64,000 nt of DNA from Aeromonas allosaccharophila (GTDB lineage: Bacteria; Pseudomonadota; Gammaproteobacteria; Enterobacterales; Aeromonadaceae): assembly GCF_000819685.1 (NCBI RefSeq), contig NZ_CDBR01000099.1, forward strand, positions 1-64,000, written 5' to 3'. The notes beneath the pieces are model-generated. The model was given only the letters and a program-made list of their open reading frames with translations, did no database searches and had not been told where the DNA came from. Both the position numbers and the translations under genes were made by a program. Below, piece by piece: positions 55,818-64,000 of the stretch; positions within the stretch are counted from its first letter, which is position 1; every line of letters starts with the position of its first letter.

Positions 55818-57095
55818 TTAGCCGTAGCGGGCCAGAGTCAGCCCCTCGTCGCTGATGGCGGGCTCGCTGCCGCTGATGAGATCGCACAACAGCTGACCCG
55901 AACCGGCCGCCATGGTCCAGCCCAGGGTGCCGTGGCCGGTATTGAGCCAGAGACCGGGAATGGGGCTTGGCCCGACCAGCGGGGTGCCGTCCGGCGTCAT
56001 GGGGCGCAGGCCGGTCCAGAACTCAGCCTTGCTGATATCGCCCCCTGCGGGGAAGAGATCGCCGACCACCATCGCCAGAGTGTCGTGGCGTCTGGGGTTG
56101 AGGGCGAGGTTGTAGCCCGACAGCTCCGCCATGCCGCCGACCCGGATCCGCTCATCAAAGCGGGTGATGGCTACCTTGTAGGTTTCATCGAGAACTGTGC
56201 TGCGCGGTGCGGCCTCGGCGTTGATCATCGGCAGGGTGAGGGAGTAGCCCTTGACCGGATAGACCGGCAGCTCCAGCCCGAGCGGGCGCAGCAGCGGCCG
56301 TAAAAAGCCGGTGGCATAGCTGCCGAGCGCACAGACGATGGCATCGGCGCGATAGCGCTGCTCGCCCGCCCGCACCGCCACGGCGCGGCCACTATCACGA
56401 CCACGGCCCTGCTCAATCTCGTCGATGTCGCAGTTGAAGACGAACTTGACCCCGAGCTTCTCGGCTTCAAGGGCCAGGGCCTTGGTGAAGCGGAAGCAGT
56501 CGCCGGTCTCGTCGCCGGGCAGACGCAAGCCGCCGACGATTTTGCCGCGCACCCGCGCCAGCGCAGGCTCTGCCGCTTCGCAGCCGCTGGCATCCAGCGA
56601 CTGGTAGGGGACGCCATATTCCTCCAGCACCTCGATGTCGCGCTGGCTGGCATCGAGCTGGGATTGGCTGCGAAACAGCTGCAGGGTGCCGAGCTGGCGC
56701 CCTTCGTAATCGATGCTCAGCTCGTCACGCAGCAGCTTCATGCAGTCGCGGCTGTATTCGGCCAGACGCACCATGCGCCCCTTGTTGGTGGCGTAGGCGG
56801 TCGGGGTGCAGTTGGCGAGCATTCTGAGCATCCAGCGCAGCTGGAAGGGGTCGGCGGTAGGGCGCACGGTGAAGGGGGCATGCTTTTGCAGCATCCACTT
56901 GGCTGCCTTGAGCGGGATGCCGGGGGCCGCCCAGGGGGCCGCATAGCCCGGGGATATCTGCCCGGCGTTGGCATGGCTGGTTTCAAGGGCAACGCCCCCT
57001 TGCCGCTCCAGCAAGGTCACCTTGTGACCCGCTTTGGCCAGATACCAGGCGCTGGTTACCCCAATCACGCCGCCACCGAGAACCACTATCTCCAT
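55818..57095 (-). CDS. dadA: D-amino acid dehydrogenase small subunit DadA
   Basis: DadA is an FAD-dependent membrane-associated enzyme that oxidises D-amino acids, mainly D-alanine, to oxo acids. The 425-residue protein begins [20 protein letters not shown], the dinucleotide-binding GxGxxG motif, and has [17 protein letters not shown] and [16 protein letters not shown] near the end. ATG 57095 with AAGGAAAGACG upstream was preferred over the longer frame. No dadX racemase gene is adjacent. Confidence 0.93.
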   Translation of the reverse strand: MEIVVLGGGVIGVTSAWYLAKAGHKVTLLERQGGVALETSHANAGQISPGYAAPWAAPGIPLKAAKWMLQKHAPFTVRPTADPFQLRWMLRMLANCTPTAYATNKGRMVRLAEYSRDCMKLLRDELSIDYEGRQLGTLQLFRSQSQLDASQRDIEVLEEYGVPYQSLDASGCEAAEPALARVRGKIVGGLRLPGDETGDCFRFTKALALEAEKLGVKFVFNCDIDEIEQGRGRDSGRAVAVRAGEQRYRADAIVCALGSYATGFLRPLLRPLGLELPVYPVKGYSLTLPMINAEAAPRSTVLDETYKVAITRFDERIRVGGMAELSGYNLALNPRRHDTLAMVVGDLFPAGGDISKAEFWTGLRPMTPDGTPLVGPSPIPGLWLNTGHGTLGWTMAAGSGQLLCDLISGSEPAISDEGLTLARYG

Positions 57096-57294
57096 ATCGT
57101 CTTTCCTTGACTGATCTCCTGATGTGGCCACCACCATAATCAGCCGCCACAGGATATTCAACCGCTCTGCGCAGGATTGGGATCTCCGTCTGCTTGCATG
57201 TCACAAGCTGGTGTTTGGTGCGATGGTGAGCCTGATTGCCAGCGTAAATCGCTGTGCTGTTTTCAGAGGGCATGTGTCAGAGGGTATGGCCCGC

Positions 57295-58815
57295 TTACAA
57301 CTGCTCCAGCTTGATCAAATACTGCTCCGCCGTCGCCAGAATGGCCTGCTGCTGCGCTGCCGGTTGGCCATCCCAGTTGGCATAGGGCAGGGCGAGGCGG
57401 GGATTACCGCCAAGTTTGTCCCGGTTACGCCAGAGAAAGTGCCAGTAGAGGCTGTTGAAAGGGCAACTTCCGTCGCCGCTGCGGGTTTTGACCTGATAGT
57501 GGCACCCCTTGCAGTAGTGGCCCATTCGCTCGAGATAGGCGCCGCTGCTGGCGTAGGGCTTGCTGCCCATCAGGCCGCCATCGGCAAACTGGCTCATGCC
57601 GCGGGTGTTGGGCAGCTCCACCCACTCGATGGCATCCACATAGATGCCGAGATACCACTGATCCACCTCGTCAGGATCGATCCCCGCCAGCAGGGCAAAG
57701 TTGCCGGTCACCATCAGCCGCTGGATATGGTGGGCGTAACCGTGTTCCAGAGACTGACGAATGGCGTGGCGCACGCAGGCCATCTTGGTTTCTCCATTCC
57801 AGAAAAAGCCGGGCAGCGGCCGGTCGGCCCCGAGAAAATTGGCGCGCCGATAGTCGGGCATCTTCTCCCAGTAGAGGGCACGTACAAACTCGCGCCAGCC
57901 GAGGATCTGACGGATAAAGCCCTCTACTTGCGCCAGGGTGATGGTGCCCTGATTGGCCTGCCAGTGGGCTTCGGCGGCGCGGATCACCTCGAGCGGGTGG
58001 AGCATCTTGCTGTTGAGGGAAAACGACAAGCGGCTGTGAAACAGACTCCAGCCCCGCTCGCTCAGGGCATCCTGATAGCGGCCAAAGTGAGGCAGGCAGT
58101 GCGTCAGAAAATGGGCCAGCAGCTCGCGACTCTGGCGTCTTGTGATGGGCCACGGCAGCTTGCTGGCATCCGCCTCGCCGATGGTGCTGACCCCGTGGCG
58201 GGTCAGCATGTCATCAATCTCACTCACCTCGTTGGCAAAGGTGAGGGGGGCAGGGATGGGCTGGTTCGCCGGCAATTTGGCGCGGTTCTCGTCATCAAAA
58301 TTCCAGCGCCCGCCAAGGGGTTGGCCGCGCTCATCGAGCAGCACCCTGTATTGCTTTCGCAGGGCGCGGTAGAAGAACTCCATCCGGCTGTGAGGATAGC
58401 GCTGCCAGCCATCACGGGGTGTGAGAAAATGCTCGCTATCCACCTCGGTGGCTGGGATGGCAAGGCCCGCCACCCAGCTTTTCAACTGGCTGGCGAGACG
58501 CCACTCGTCCGGGCTCTGCCAGGCAAAGCGGCTGGCCTGATGTGCTGCGAGCTGAGCCTCCAGCAAGCCGGGCAAGTCGGGCCAGCGGGCGCTCTCATCG
58601 AGAGTCAGGTAACAGACGCGGTGGCCCGCCTTGCCGAGGGCCGCCGCGAAGGCGCGCATGGCGGCGAAGAAGGCCAGCACCTTCTGGCGATGGTGGCGGC
58701 AGTAGTCGGTCTCCTGACGCAGCTCCGCCATCAGATAGCAGACCGCCGGATCCGGGGTGCGAAACCAGCTGTGACCTGCGTCCAGCTGATCGCCGAGAAC
58801 AAGGCGCAGCTCCAT
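57295..58815 (-). CDS. Iron-sulfur (6-4) photolyase/cryptochrome family protein (PhrB type)
   Basis: The 506-residue flavoprotein belongs to the FeS bacterial cryptochrome/photolyase group that repairs (6-4) photoproducts using light. The four cysteines expected to bind a 4Fe-4S cluster are visible: MACVRHAIRQ, and CKGC followed 13 residues later by SC (GDGSCPFNSLYW), the spacing known in PhrB. Start [12 protein letters not shown] overlaps the DUF2256 gene stop. The pairing with DUF2256 is common in this family. Confidence 0.9.
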   Translation of the reverse strand: MELRLVLGDQLDAGHSWFRTPDPAVCYLMAELRQETDYCRHHRQKVLAFFAAMRAFAAALGKAGHRVCYLTLDESARWPDLPGLLEAQLAAHQASRFAWQSPDEWRLASQLKSWVAGLAIPATEVDSEHFLTPRDGWQRYPHSRMEFFYRALRKQYRVLLDERGQPLGGRWNFDDENRAKLPANQPIPAPLTFANEVSEIDDMLTRHGVSTIGEADASKLPWPITRRQSRELLAHFLTHCLPHFGRYQDALSERGWSLFHSRLSFSLNSKMLHPLEVIRAAEAHWQANQGTITLAQVEGFIRQILGWREFVRALYWEKMPDYRRANFLGADRPLPGFFWNGETKMACVRHAIRQSLEHGYAHHIQRLMVTGNFALLAGIDPDEVDQWYLGIYVDAIEWVELPNTRGMSQFADGGLMGSKPYASSGAYLERMGHYCKGCHYQVKTRSGDGSCPFNSLYWHFLWRNRDKLGGNPRLALPYANWDGQPAAQQQAILATAEQYLIKLEQL

Positions 58816-58979
58816 CAGACTCGCTCCCCCTCAGGTTGCTGGCAGCGGTGACGAGCGTGGCGACAGCGCTCACTGCAGTAGCGAACCTCCTCCCAACTGC
58901 GCGCCCACTTGCGCCGCCAGCTGAAGGGGCGTTGGCAGACGGGGCAGATCTTCTCGGGCAGATGGGGTTTGCGATGCAT
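58815..58979 (-). CDS. DUF2256 zinc-ribbon-like small protein
   Basis: The 54-residue protein [19 protein letters not shown]... has CPVC and [11 protein letters not shown] motifs typical of DUF2256, likely binding zinc. Function is unknown. The start at 58979 fits the family; seven extra codons upstream are open. It overlaps the photolyase start as TGATG, so the two are co-translated. Confidence 0.85.
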   Translation of the reverse strand: MHRKPHLPEKICPVCQRPFSWRRKWARSWEEVRYCSERCRHARHRCQQPEGERV

Positions 58980-59103
58980 GGGTCTTCCTGCTGTGGGCAA
59001 CGAGGTAGGGTGAACGGGGTCAATTCAACGGGATAACAGCTTAACGAAGCGGGGCGCCTCGTGGATCATCGAGAATCGCGTCGGGTCGAGTGAGTGCGCA
59101 CTT

Positions 59104-59119
59104 TGTGAGCGGGCGCACA
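59104..59119. promoter_or_regulatory. Putative CRP site upstream of the tna leader
   Basis: TGTGA-GCGGGC-GCACA is close to the CRP consensus TGTGA-N6-TCACA. It lies about 140 nt before the leader ORF. A -35-like TTGTTT near 59137 and GTTAAC near 59158 would place a start about 60 nt downstream of the site, as at the E. coli tna promoter. The promoter is inferred. Confidence 0.6.
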
Positions 59120-59244
59120 GCTCGTCGGTGCGCCCCTTGTTTGCAAATTAACCTGCCGTTAACGTGGCGAGGCTGCCCGCTGGCAGCACCCATCAATGGA
59201 TCTTATTGGCCACCGACTGTTTACAACCGATATGGAGGGGAGTG

Positions 59245-59340
59245 ATGCCAATCATGACAGCTACGCCCCGGGCAGCTAGCCTGCTCGCCCACTGGTATAC
59301 CCGGGATCCCATTCTCACCTTCGACTTTCCTCACCGCTGA
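59245..59340 (+). CDS. tnaC: TnaC-like regulatory leader peptide
   Basis: A 31-codon ORF, with GGAGGGG just upstream, ends 110 nt before tnaA. Its end reads HWYTRDPILTFDFPHR-stop. The single Trp (residue 17), Asp four residues later and Pro twelve residues after the Trp reproduce the W-x3-D-x7-P spacing of TnaC (Trp12, Asp16, Pro24 in E. coli), and the residues after Pro recall Proteus TnaC. Tryptophan-dependent ribosome stalling and antitermination of tnaA are inferred. Confidence 0.7.
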   Translation: MPIMTATPRAASLLAHWYTRDPILTFDFPHR

Positions 59341-59450
59341 TTGGCGGCACCCGCCGTTTGAATTTGTCAGCCGGACGACTCTGATCGCCCCGGCCTCTTT
59401 GCCAAACCCTCTTTCAAACACACTGGCCTTGCGCCGGTGAGGAGTCTTTT

Positions 59451-60836
59451 ATGCGTCGTATACCCGAGCCGTTTCGTATCAAGATGGTCGAGCCCATCAA
59501 ACAGACCACTGGCGCCGAGCGCCGTGCCGCCCTCGAGGCCGCTGGCTGGAACCCCTTCCTGCTGCTGGCCGAAGATGTTTATATTGACCTGCTGACCGAC
59601 AGTGGCACCGGCGCCATGTCCGACCGTCAGTGGGCCGGCATCATGATGGGGGATGAGGCCTATGCGGGCAGCCGCAACTTCGTCGAGCTGGAGCGCGCGG
59701 TGCGCGAGATCTTTGGCTACCAGCATGTGATGCCCACCCACCAGGGGCGCGGGGCGGAGCAGATCCTCTTCCCCGAGCTGGTCAAACGCTGCAAGGGCAA
59801 GGCGCCGGTCTTTATCTCCAACTACCACTTCGACACCACCAAGGCCCACGTGGAGTTGGCTGGCGCGCGGGCCATCAACCTGCTCACCCCGAAGGCCCTC
59901 GACACCACGGCCCCCTACGCCTGGAAAGGGGATTTCGATCTCGGTCGCCTGACCGACACCATCGAGACCCTGGGAGCCGACAACGTGGCTGGGGTCATCA
60001 TCACGGTGACCTGCAACAGCGCTGGCGGCCAGCCGGTCTCCATGGCCAATATGGAGGCGGTCTCCGAGCTGGCCCGTCGCCACCAGATTCCGGTGGTGAT
60101 CGACGCCGCCCGCTTTGCCGAGAACGCCTGGTTTATCAAGGAGCGGGATCCGGCCTATGCCAAGCACAGCATCAAGGAGATAGTGCGCCAGATGTTCGCT
60201 CTGGGGGACATCTTCACCATGTCGGCCAAAAAGGACGGACTGGTCAATATCGGCGGGCTCTGTTGCTTTAAAGAGGATCTCGATCTGTTCCGCGCGGTAC
60301 AGGTGCGCTGCGTGGCGATGGAGGGGTTTGTCACCTATGGCGGCCTTGCGGGGCGGGACATGGCGGCGCTCGCCATCGGCCTGCGGGAGGGGATGGATGA
60401 GGAGTATCTCACCTACCGTATCAGTCAGGTGGCTTATCTGGGTGAGCGGCTGGCCGAGGCGGGCATCCCTATCCAGACCCCCACCGGCGGCCATGCGGTC
60501 TTTGTCGATGCCAAAAAGCTGCTGCCCCATATTCCAGCCGAGCAGTTCCCGGCTCATGCGCTCGCCTGCGAGCTCTATCTGGAAGGGGGCATGCGCGGGG
60601 TGGAGATCGGCTCCCTGCTGCTCGGGCGCGATCCCGCCACTGGCAAGCAGGAGGCGGCGGACTTCGAGTTGCTGCGCCTCACCATTCCGCGCCGGGTCTA
60701 CACCCGGGATCATATGGACTATGTGGCCGACTGCCTGATCGCGGTGAAAGCGCGGGCCAGCGACATTCGCGGGCTCACCTTTGCCTACGAGCCACCGCTG
60801 CTGCGCCACTTTACCGCACGGTTGAAACCGGTCTGA
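59451..60836 (+). CDS. tnaA: Tryptophanase (tyrosine phenol-lyase family)
   Basis: This PLP enzyme of 461 residues should cleave tryptophan to indole, pyruvate and ammonia. The PLP lysine is in [13 protein letters not shown], and family motifs include [21 protein letters not shown] and NSAGGQPVS. The C-terminal specificity segment reads [13 protein letters not shown], like tryptophanase, not the MERG of tyrosine phenol-lyase. Other stretches ([37 protein letters not shown]) look like tyrosine phenol-lyase, so it is a divergent member. The upstream tnaC-like leader supports tryptophanase. No tnaB permease follows; a terminator does. Confidence 0.85.
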   Translation: MRRIPEPFRIKMVEPIKQTTGAERRAALEAAGWNPFLLLAEDVYIDLLTDSGTGAMSDRQWAGIMMGDEAYAGSRNFVELERAVREIFGYQHVMPTHQGRGAEQILFPELVKRCKGKAPVFISNYHFDTTKAHVELAGARAINLLTPKALDTTAPYAWKGDFDLGRLTDTIETLGADNVAGVIITVTCNSAGGQPVSMANMEAVSELARRHQIPVVIDAARFAENAWFIKERDPAYAKHSIKEIVRQMFALGDIFTMSAKKDGLVNIGGLCCFKEDLDLFRAVQVRCVAMEGFVTYGGLAGRDMAALAIGLREGMDEEYLTYRISQVAYLGERLAEAGIPIQTPTGGHAVFVDAKKLLPHIPAEQFPAHALACELYLEGGMRGVEIGSLLLGRDPATGKQEAADFELLRLTIPRRVYTRDHMDYVADCLIAVKARASDIRGLTFAYEPPLLRHFTARLKPV

Positions 60837-60917
60837 TCAGCAACTGGTTAGATGGGGTGATCAACCGCGTCAAACAGTGAAGATCAAGGGCTGCCCCCGG
60901 TTACACAGCACAGTAAA

Positions 60918-60947
60918 AAAGCCCCCGCACCAAGGTGCGGGGGCTTT
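60918..60947. terminator. Bidirectional terminator between tnaA and cdd
   Basis: A perfect 14-bp stem (AAAGCCCCCGCACC / GGTGCGGGGGCTTT) with a 2-nt loop or small internal fraying separates converging genes, with A and T runs on the flanks. Confidence 0.85.
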
Positions 60948-60970
60948 CGTTTATCGAGGTAAAGCTGGGG

Positions 60971-61855
60971 TCAGACCGCCTGATACTCCAGCTCGACCGA
61001 GCCCAGCGCCTTGAGGGTGGACTGGGCGGAGTCCCGCTGGCTGATCTGGCCGTTTTTGCTCTCCAGCAGCACGGCGCGGCGGATGGTGGCGAGATCTTCA
61101 CCGTTCAGCACCGCATGGGCACAGGCCATCTGCATCGGCGGCAGGCTGGGGTTGAAGGCGGCGTTCTCGGCGTAGCGGCCCGAGAAGAGGCGACCATCGG
61201 CAAACTGCAGCGCCACAGCAGCATAGCCCTGACTGTAGGGGGCATAGCTTTGGCGGGCGGCGGCCAGCGCGGCCTGCCACAGCGGGTCTTCGCTTTCGAG
61301 CGTGAGCTCGGCGTGATCCTGCGGGCTCATCAGGGCATCCGTGATGTCGAGATCCGCCGGGCCAAAGGAGTGGGGCAGGAAGGATTGCAGGGCGCTCAGG
61401 TCGTCCGGCAGAGAGACTTTCAGGATCTTGGCAGTGCTCAGCTCGTTCATAAACTGACGGCAGTGGCCGCAAGGGGTGTAGTTGACGGTGATTTCAGAGA
61501 TCCCGGTCTCGCCACCCAGCCAGGCGTTGGAGATGGCGGACTGCTCGGCGTGGACCGAGTGGAACAGACCTTGACCCGAGAACTCCATGTTGGCGCCAAA
61601 GTACCAGCTGCCGCTCAGGCCGCAGGCGATGGCACCGACGTAAAATTTGGAGATGGGCGCTACCGAGCAGGCGGCGGCCAGCGGCAACAGGGCTAGACGC
61701 AGGGCGCGATCATCGAGTCCTGTGGCGGCTTTCAGGGTGGCGACTTGCTCCGGCGTGAAGCGGGCGTTGAAGTCGGCACTATCCAGCATGGGCTGCACGG
61801 CTGCTTTGAGCGGGGCAGAGAGGGTATCGAATGGCTTGGCAAAACGGGGATGCAT
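60971..61855 (-). CDS. cdd: Cytidine deaminase
   Basis: Cdd deaminates cytidine and deoxycytidine to uridine forms for salvage. The 294-residue protein is the long enterobacterial type with an inactive second domain. Catalytic motifs are VHAEQSAISNAW (zinc His and catalytic Glu) and TPCGHCRQF (zinc Cys pair). It is monocistronic, between a terminator and a CRP-type promoter region. Confidence 0.96.
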   Translation of the reverse strand: MHPRFAKPFDTLSAPLKAAVQPMLDSADFNARFTPEQVATLKAATGLDDRALRLALLPLAAACSVAPISKFYVGAIACGLSGSWYFGANMEFSGQGLFHSVHAEQSAISNAWLGGETGISEITVNYTPCGHCRQFMNELSTAKILKVSLPDDLSALQSFLPHSFGPADLDITDALMSPQDHAELTLESEDPLWQAALAAARQSYAPYSQGYAAVALQFADGRLFSGRYAENAAFNPSLPPMQMACAHAVLNGEDLATIRRAVLLESKNGQISQRDSAQSTLKALGSVELEYQAV

Positions 61856-61912
61856 AGTGTGTCCTCAAAGGCCAATTGGGCGGCCATTGTAGGGAGCAAG
61901 CTCGGGTAAATG

Positions 61913-61970
61913 TGTGAGCAGGCTCACGCCCTGACGGGCAAACGGAGGGGGATGGTAATGGAAACGTTTG
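61913..61970. promoter_or_regulatory. CRP site and LacI-family operator upstream of cdd
   Basis: TGTGA-GCAGGC-TCACG at 61913-61928 is a near-consensus CRP site. GAAACGTTTG at 61961-61970, with palindromic core AAACGTTT, resembles LacI-family (CytR or PurR type) operators. In E. coli cdd is controlled by CRP and CytR, so the pair fits; the regulator of the second site is inferred. Confidence 0.6.
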
Positions 61971-61995
61971 TCTTGTGCAAATTGTGCGGCAGGTC

Positions 61996-62029
61996 GCACC
62001 CCGAGAGGCCCACAGGCCTGTCGGGGTGC
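61996..62029 (-). terminator. Hairpin downstream of yohK
   Basis: Nested arms GCACCCCGA / TCGGGGTGC and AGGCC / GGCCT form a stable hairpin 24 nt after the yohK stop. It lacks a clear T-tract, so terminator function is probable but not certain. Confidence 0.5.
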
Positions 62030-62052
62030 TCAATCGGTGGTCAATAGGGTGA

Positions 62053-62739
62053 TCAGATCAGCCAGTGATAGATGGCAAACAGCAGCGGGGCGACGGCTGC
62101 GGTGAGGATGCCGCACACCACCATGGCCAGTGACGCAAAGGCGCCCTGGGTGATCCCCTTCTCGGCGGAGGTAGCGGTGCCGATGGCGTGGGCACAGGCC
62201 CCCATGGCGAGCCCTTGCGCTTCCGGATCGGTCACTTTCAGCAGTTTGAGCAGTGGATAGCCGATCAGGGCGCCGACAATCCCCACTACCACTACCACGG
62301 CGGCCGCGATGGCAGGAATGCCGCCGATGGACTGGCTGACGCTCATGGCGAGCGGGGTGGTGATGGATTTGGTAGCCAATGAGGCGAGCAGCGCCGGATC
62401 TGTGCCCATAAAATGACCGATCAGCAGGGTTGTGCACACCGAGATCAAGACGGAGGCGAGGGTACAGATTAGGATGGGCTTGAGCTTGGCCTGGATCTGG
62501 CGCGCCTGCTGATAGAGCGGCAGCGCCAGCGCCACCACGGCGGGCTCCAGCAGCATGGTGATGGGGCTGCTGCCGCGCTCGTACTGCTCAAGGGGCAGAT
62601 CGAGCCAGAGTAGTAGTCCAATGATCACCGCGGTCGGCACCAGCACCGGATTGATGATGGGCCAGGGCAGGCGGCGATAGAGGGCGCGGGTAGCGAAATA
62701 GAGCGCCAGGGTCAGAGGAATGGCTAGCCAGAAGATCAT
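62053..62739 (-). CDS. yohK: LrgB/CidB-family membrane protein YohK
   Basis: The 228-residue protein has about seven hydrophobic helices and the LrgB motif region ATKSITTPLAMSVSQSIGGIPA. LrgA/LrgB pairs are linked to murein hydrolase export control or to transport of small metabolites; the exact role in Gammaproteobacteria is unclear. It overlaps yohJ by 4 nt. Confidence 0.9.
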   Translation of the reverse strand: MIFWLAIPLTLALYFATRALYRRLPWPIINPVLVPTAVIIGLLLWLDLPLEQYERGSSPITMLLEPAVVALALPLYQQARQIQAKLKPILICTLASVLISVCTTLLIGHFMGTDPALLASLATKSITTPLAMSVSQSIGGIPAIAAAVVVVVGIVGALIGYPLLKLLKVTDPEAQGLAMGACAHAIGTATSAEKGITQGAFASLAMVVCGILTAAVAPLLFAIYHWLI

Positions 62740-63092
62740 CTGTTCATCCCCTGGTAGAGCCGACCGACGGTGGCGAGGATCAGCACGATCCCGAGCACGA
62801 TGCAGAGCATGATGACGCCGAAGGATTGGCGCAGGGGCTCAAGCCAGGCCACCAGTCCGACCGCAACCGGCACGAACAGCACGCCCATATGGCGCAGCAG
62901 CAAGCCTGCGCCCAACTCGACCCAGTGCAGCTTGATCAGTTGCAGGGAGAGCAGCACAAACAGCAGCAGCATGCCGATGATGCTGCCGGGAAAGGCGAAT
63001 GGCAAGATGGCTGCCACGGTTTTGCCTGCCAGCAGGCAGGCGACGATGACCATAAAGTCACGAAGGTAAAGCAAGGCGCGTTGCGTGATCAC
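62736..63092 (-). CDS. yohJ: LrgA/CidA-family membrane protein YohJ
   Basis: The 118-residue holin-like protein has about four helices (MVIVACLLAGKTVAAILPF, GSIIGMLLLFVLLSLQL, LLLRHMGVLFVPVAVGL). GTG 63092 was chosen because GAGG lies five nt upstream and the length matches E. coli YohJ; the longer open frame upstream lacks family similarity. It forms a coupled pair with yohK. Confidence 0.87.
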   Translation of the reverse strand: MITQRALLYLRDFMVIVACLLAGKTVAAILPFAFPGSIIGMLLLFVLLSLQLIKLHWVELGAGLLLRHMGVLFVPVAVGLVAWLEPLRQSFGVIMLCIVLGIVLILATVGRLYQGMNR

Positions 63093-63268
63093 GTGAGCCT
63101 CATCGACTGGGAAGAAAAATCGCAGTTTACCAGAGAGGCCGGGTCGCGGCATTAAAACAATAACAACTGAAATCAGTTCATTTGAAGCTGATTTGTATGG
63201 CGATGATCCGTTGAACAATCTTTTGAACATCGTCTGATAGAACCCTTTTCGAACTACAAGGAGTAGTG

Positions 63269-64000
63269 ATGACATCCCTCTTGTCCCGCGTTCGCCAGTT
63301 GGCGAACGATAACGCGTTGCCACCCCATCTGCTGCAAACCCGTCAGTGGGAAGGGCCTCTGTGCCGGGTGCGACTCGACAACACCGGCGCTGATGCCACC
63401 CCGGTTGAGCGCTGGGTGCTGTTTGACGGCAAGCTTGGCCTGCCGGTGGAGAGCGCCATCTATGGCGAAGGATTCCAGATGCTGGCCCAGACCATGGGTA
63501 GCTGGCAATCACCGCAACATGTCGGCCGTTGCCCCGATGCCACCGTCTATCGCATCACCGATGACAACGGCTACCACACCATTCACAACCTGCTGCTGGT
63601 GGAGCATAACAAGGGGTGGCTGCTGCTCGCCTTTGCCAGCTGCCACCGTTTGGGCGGGGAGTTTCGCCTCTATCCAGATGGTCGCTTGCAGATCCTGATG
63701 AACTGCGAAGGGCGGGAACTTGCGGCCGGTGAGCACTGGCAGAGCGAGGCACTGATCTGCCTCGAAGGGGCGGAGCGCGAGGATCTGCTGGCCGAACTGG
63801 CACAGCTGATCGAGGCCGAGCACGGCTCGCTGATCGGCAAGGTGAGTGATCGTCCGAGCGGCTGGTGCTCCTGGTATCACTACTACGCGGATGTCAGTGC
63901 CGCCGATATTTGTGAAAACCTGCAGGTGCGTGCCAAGCGCTTCCCTGCCCTGCGTTATGTGCAGATCGACGACGGCTATCAGGCCAAAATGGGCGACTGG
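63269..64000 (+). CDS. GH36 family alpha-galactosidase, 3' end outside the window
   Basis: The frame is open from ATG 63269 (AAGGAG upstream) to the edge, 244 codons. An N-terminal beta-sandwich domain is followed by the start of the catalytic barrel with PSGWCSWYHYYADVSAADICEN and LRYVQIDDGYQAKMGDW, typical of GH36 enzymes. The catalytic nucleophile and acid lie beyond the window. No signal peptide is seen, so it probably acts on alpha-galactosides in the cytoplasm. Confidence 0.8.
   Translation, partial: MTSLLSRVRQLANDNALPPHLLQTRQWEGPLCRVRLDNTGADATPVERWVLFDGKLGLPVESAIYGEGFQMLAQTMGSWQSPQHVGRCPDATVYRITDDNGYHTIHNLLLVEHNKGWLLLAFASCHRLGGEFRLYPDGRLQILMNCEGRELAAGEHWQSEALICLEGAEREDLLAELAQLIEAEHGSLIGKVSDRPSGWCSWYHYYADVSAADICENLQVRAKRFPALRYVQIDDGYQAKMGDW

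Overview
The window is GC-rich gammaproteobacterial DNA, most likely from Aeromonas. That is an inference from gene content and codon use (Enterobacteria-like Hyb and Hyc hydrogenases, a tryptophanase with a leader peptide, short tightly packed operons); no taxonomic marker is present. The left edge (1-1029) is AT-rich and holds a partial UspA-like gene and a decayed phage integrase, so it looks like the scar of a mobile element. From 1052 to 11770 lies a signalling cluster: a GGDEF diguanylate cyclase, a Cache-HAMP-GAF-HD-GYP protein, a protein with two receiver domains and a degenerate kinase region, a broken receiver gene, and a 1347-residue hybrid histidine kinase.

The core of the window, about 12.6-54.3 kb, is one continuous hydrogen/formate/nickel/selenium island. 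On the plus strand hybOABCDE (respiratory hydrogenase-2 and its maturation factors) is followed by nikABCDE-type nickel import genes. On the minus strand, read from 42.1 kb down to 24.3 kb, come hycBCDEFGHI (formate hydrogenlyase), selC (tRNA-Sec), selA, selB, and hypFCDEAB (NiFe cofactor assembly). To the right are kup, an AT-rich DUF4236 gene, hydN, the selenoprotein gene fdhF (in-frame TGA at codon 140 with a SECIS hairpin), two unrecognised genes, the sigma-54 activator fhlA, and fdhD. Nickel uptake, cofactor assembly, Sec decoding, formate oxidation, H2 evolution, H2 uptake and regulation therefore sit together. Only one hypA and one hypC are present for two hydrogenases. No hycA repressor gene and no selD are seen here. 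A perfect FNR box precedes hybO and a good sigma-54 promoter precedes hycB. The motif TTCGTCAC/GTGACGAA recurs upstream of both hycB and hydN and is a candidate FhlA site.

The right part (54.4-64 kb) is mostly housekeeping: asd, dadA, an iron-sulfur photolyase with a DUF2256 partner, a tryptophanase gene preceded by a CRP-like site and a TnaC-like leader ORF, cdd, a yohJ/yohK (LrgA/LrgB) pair, and the start of a GH36 alpha-galactosidase that runs off the window. Most promising for follow-up are the two unknown genes between fdhF and fhlA, the tnaC-like leader, the duplicated nikD tail, the very histidine-rich HypB, and the shared FhlA-type motif.
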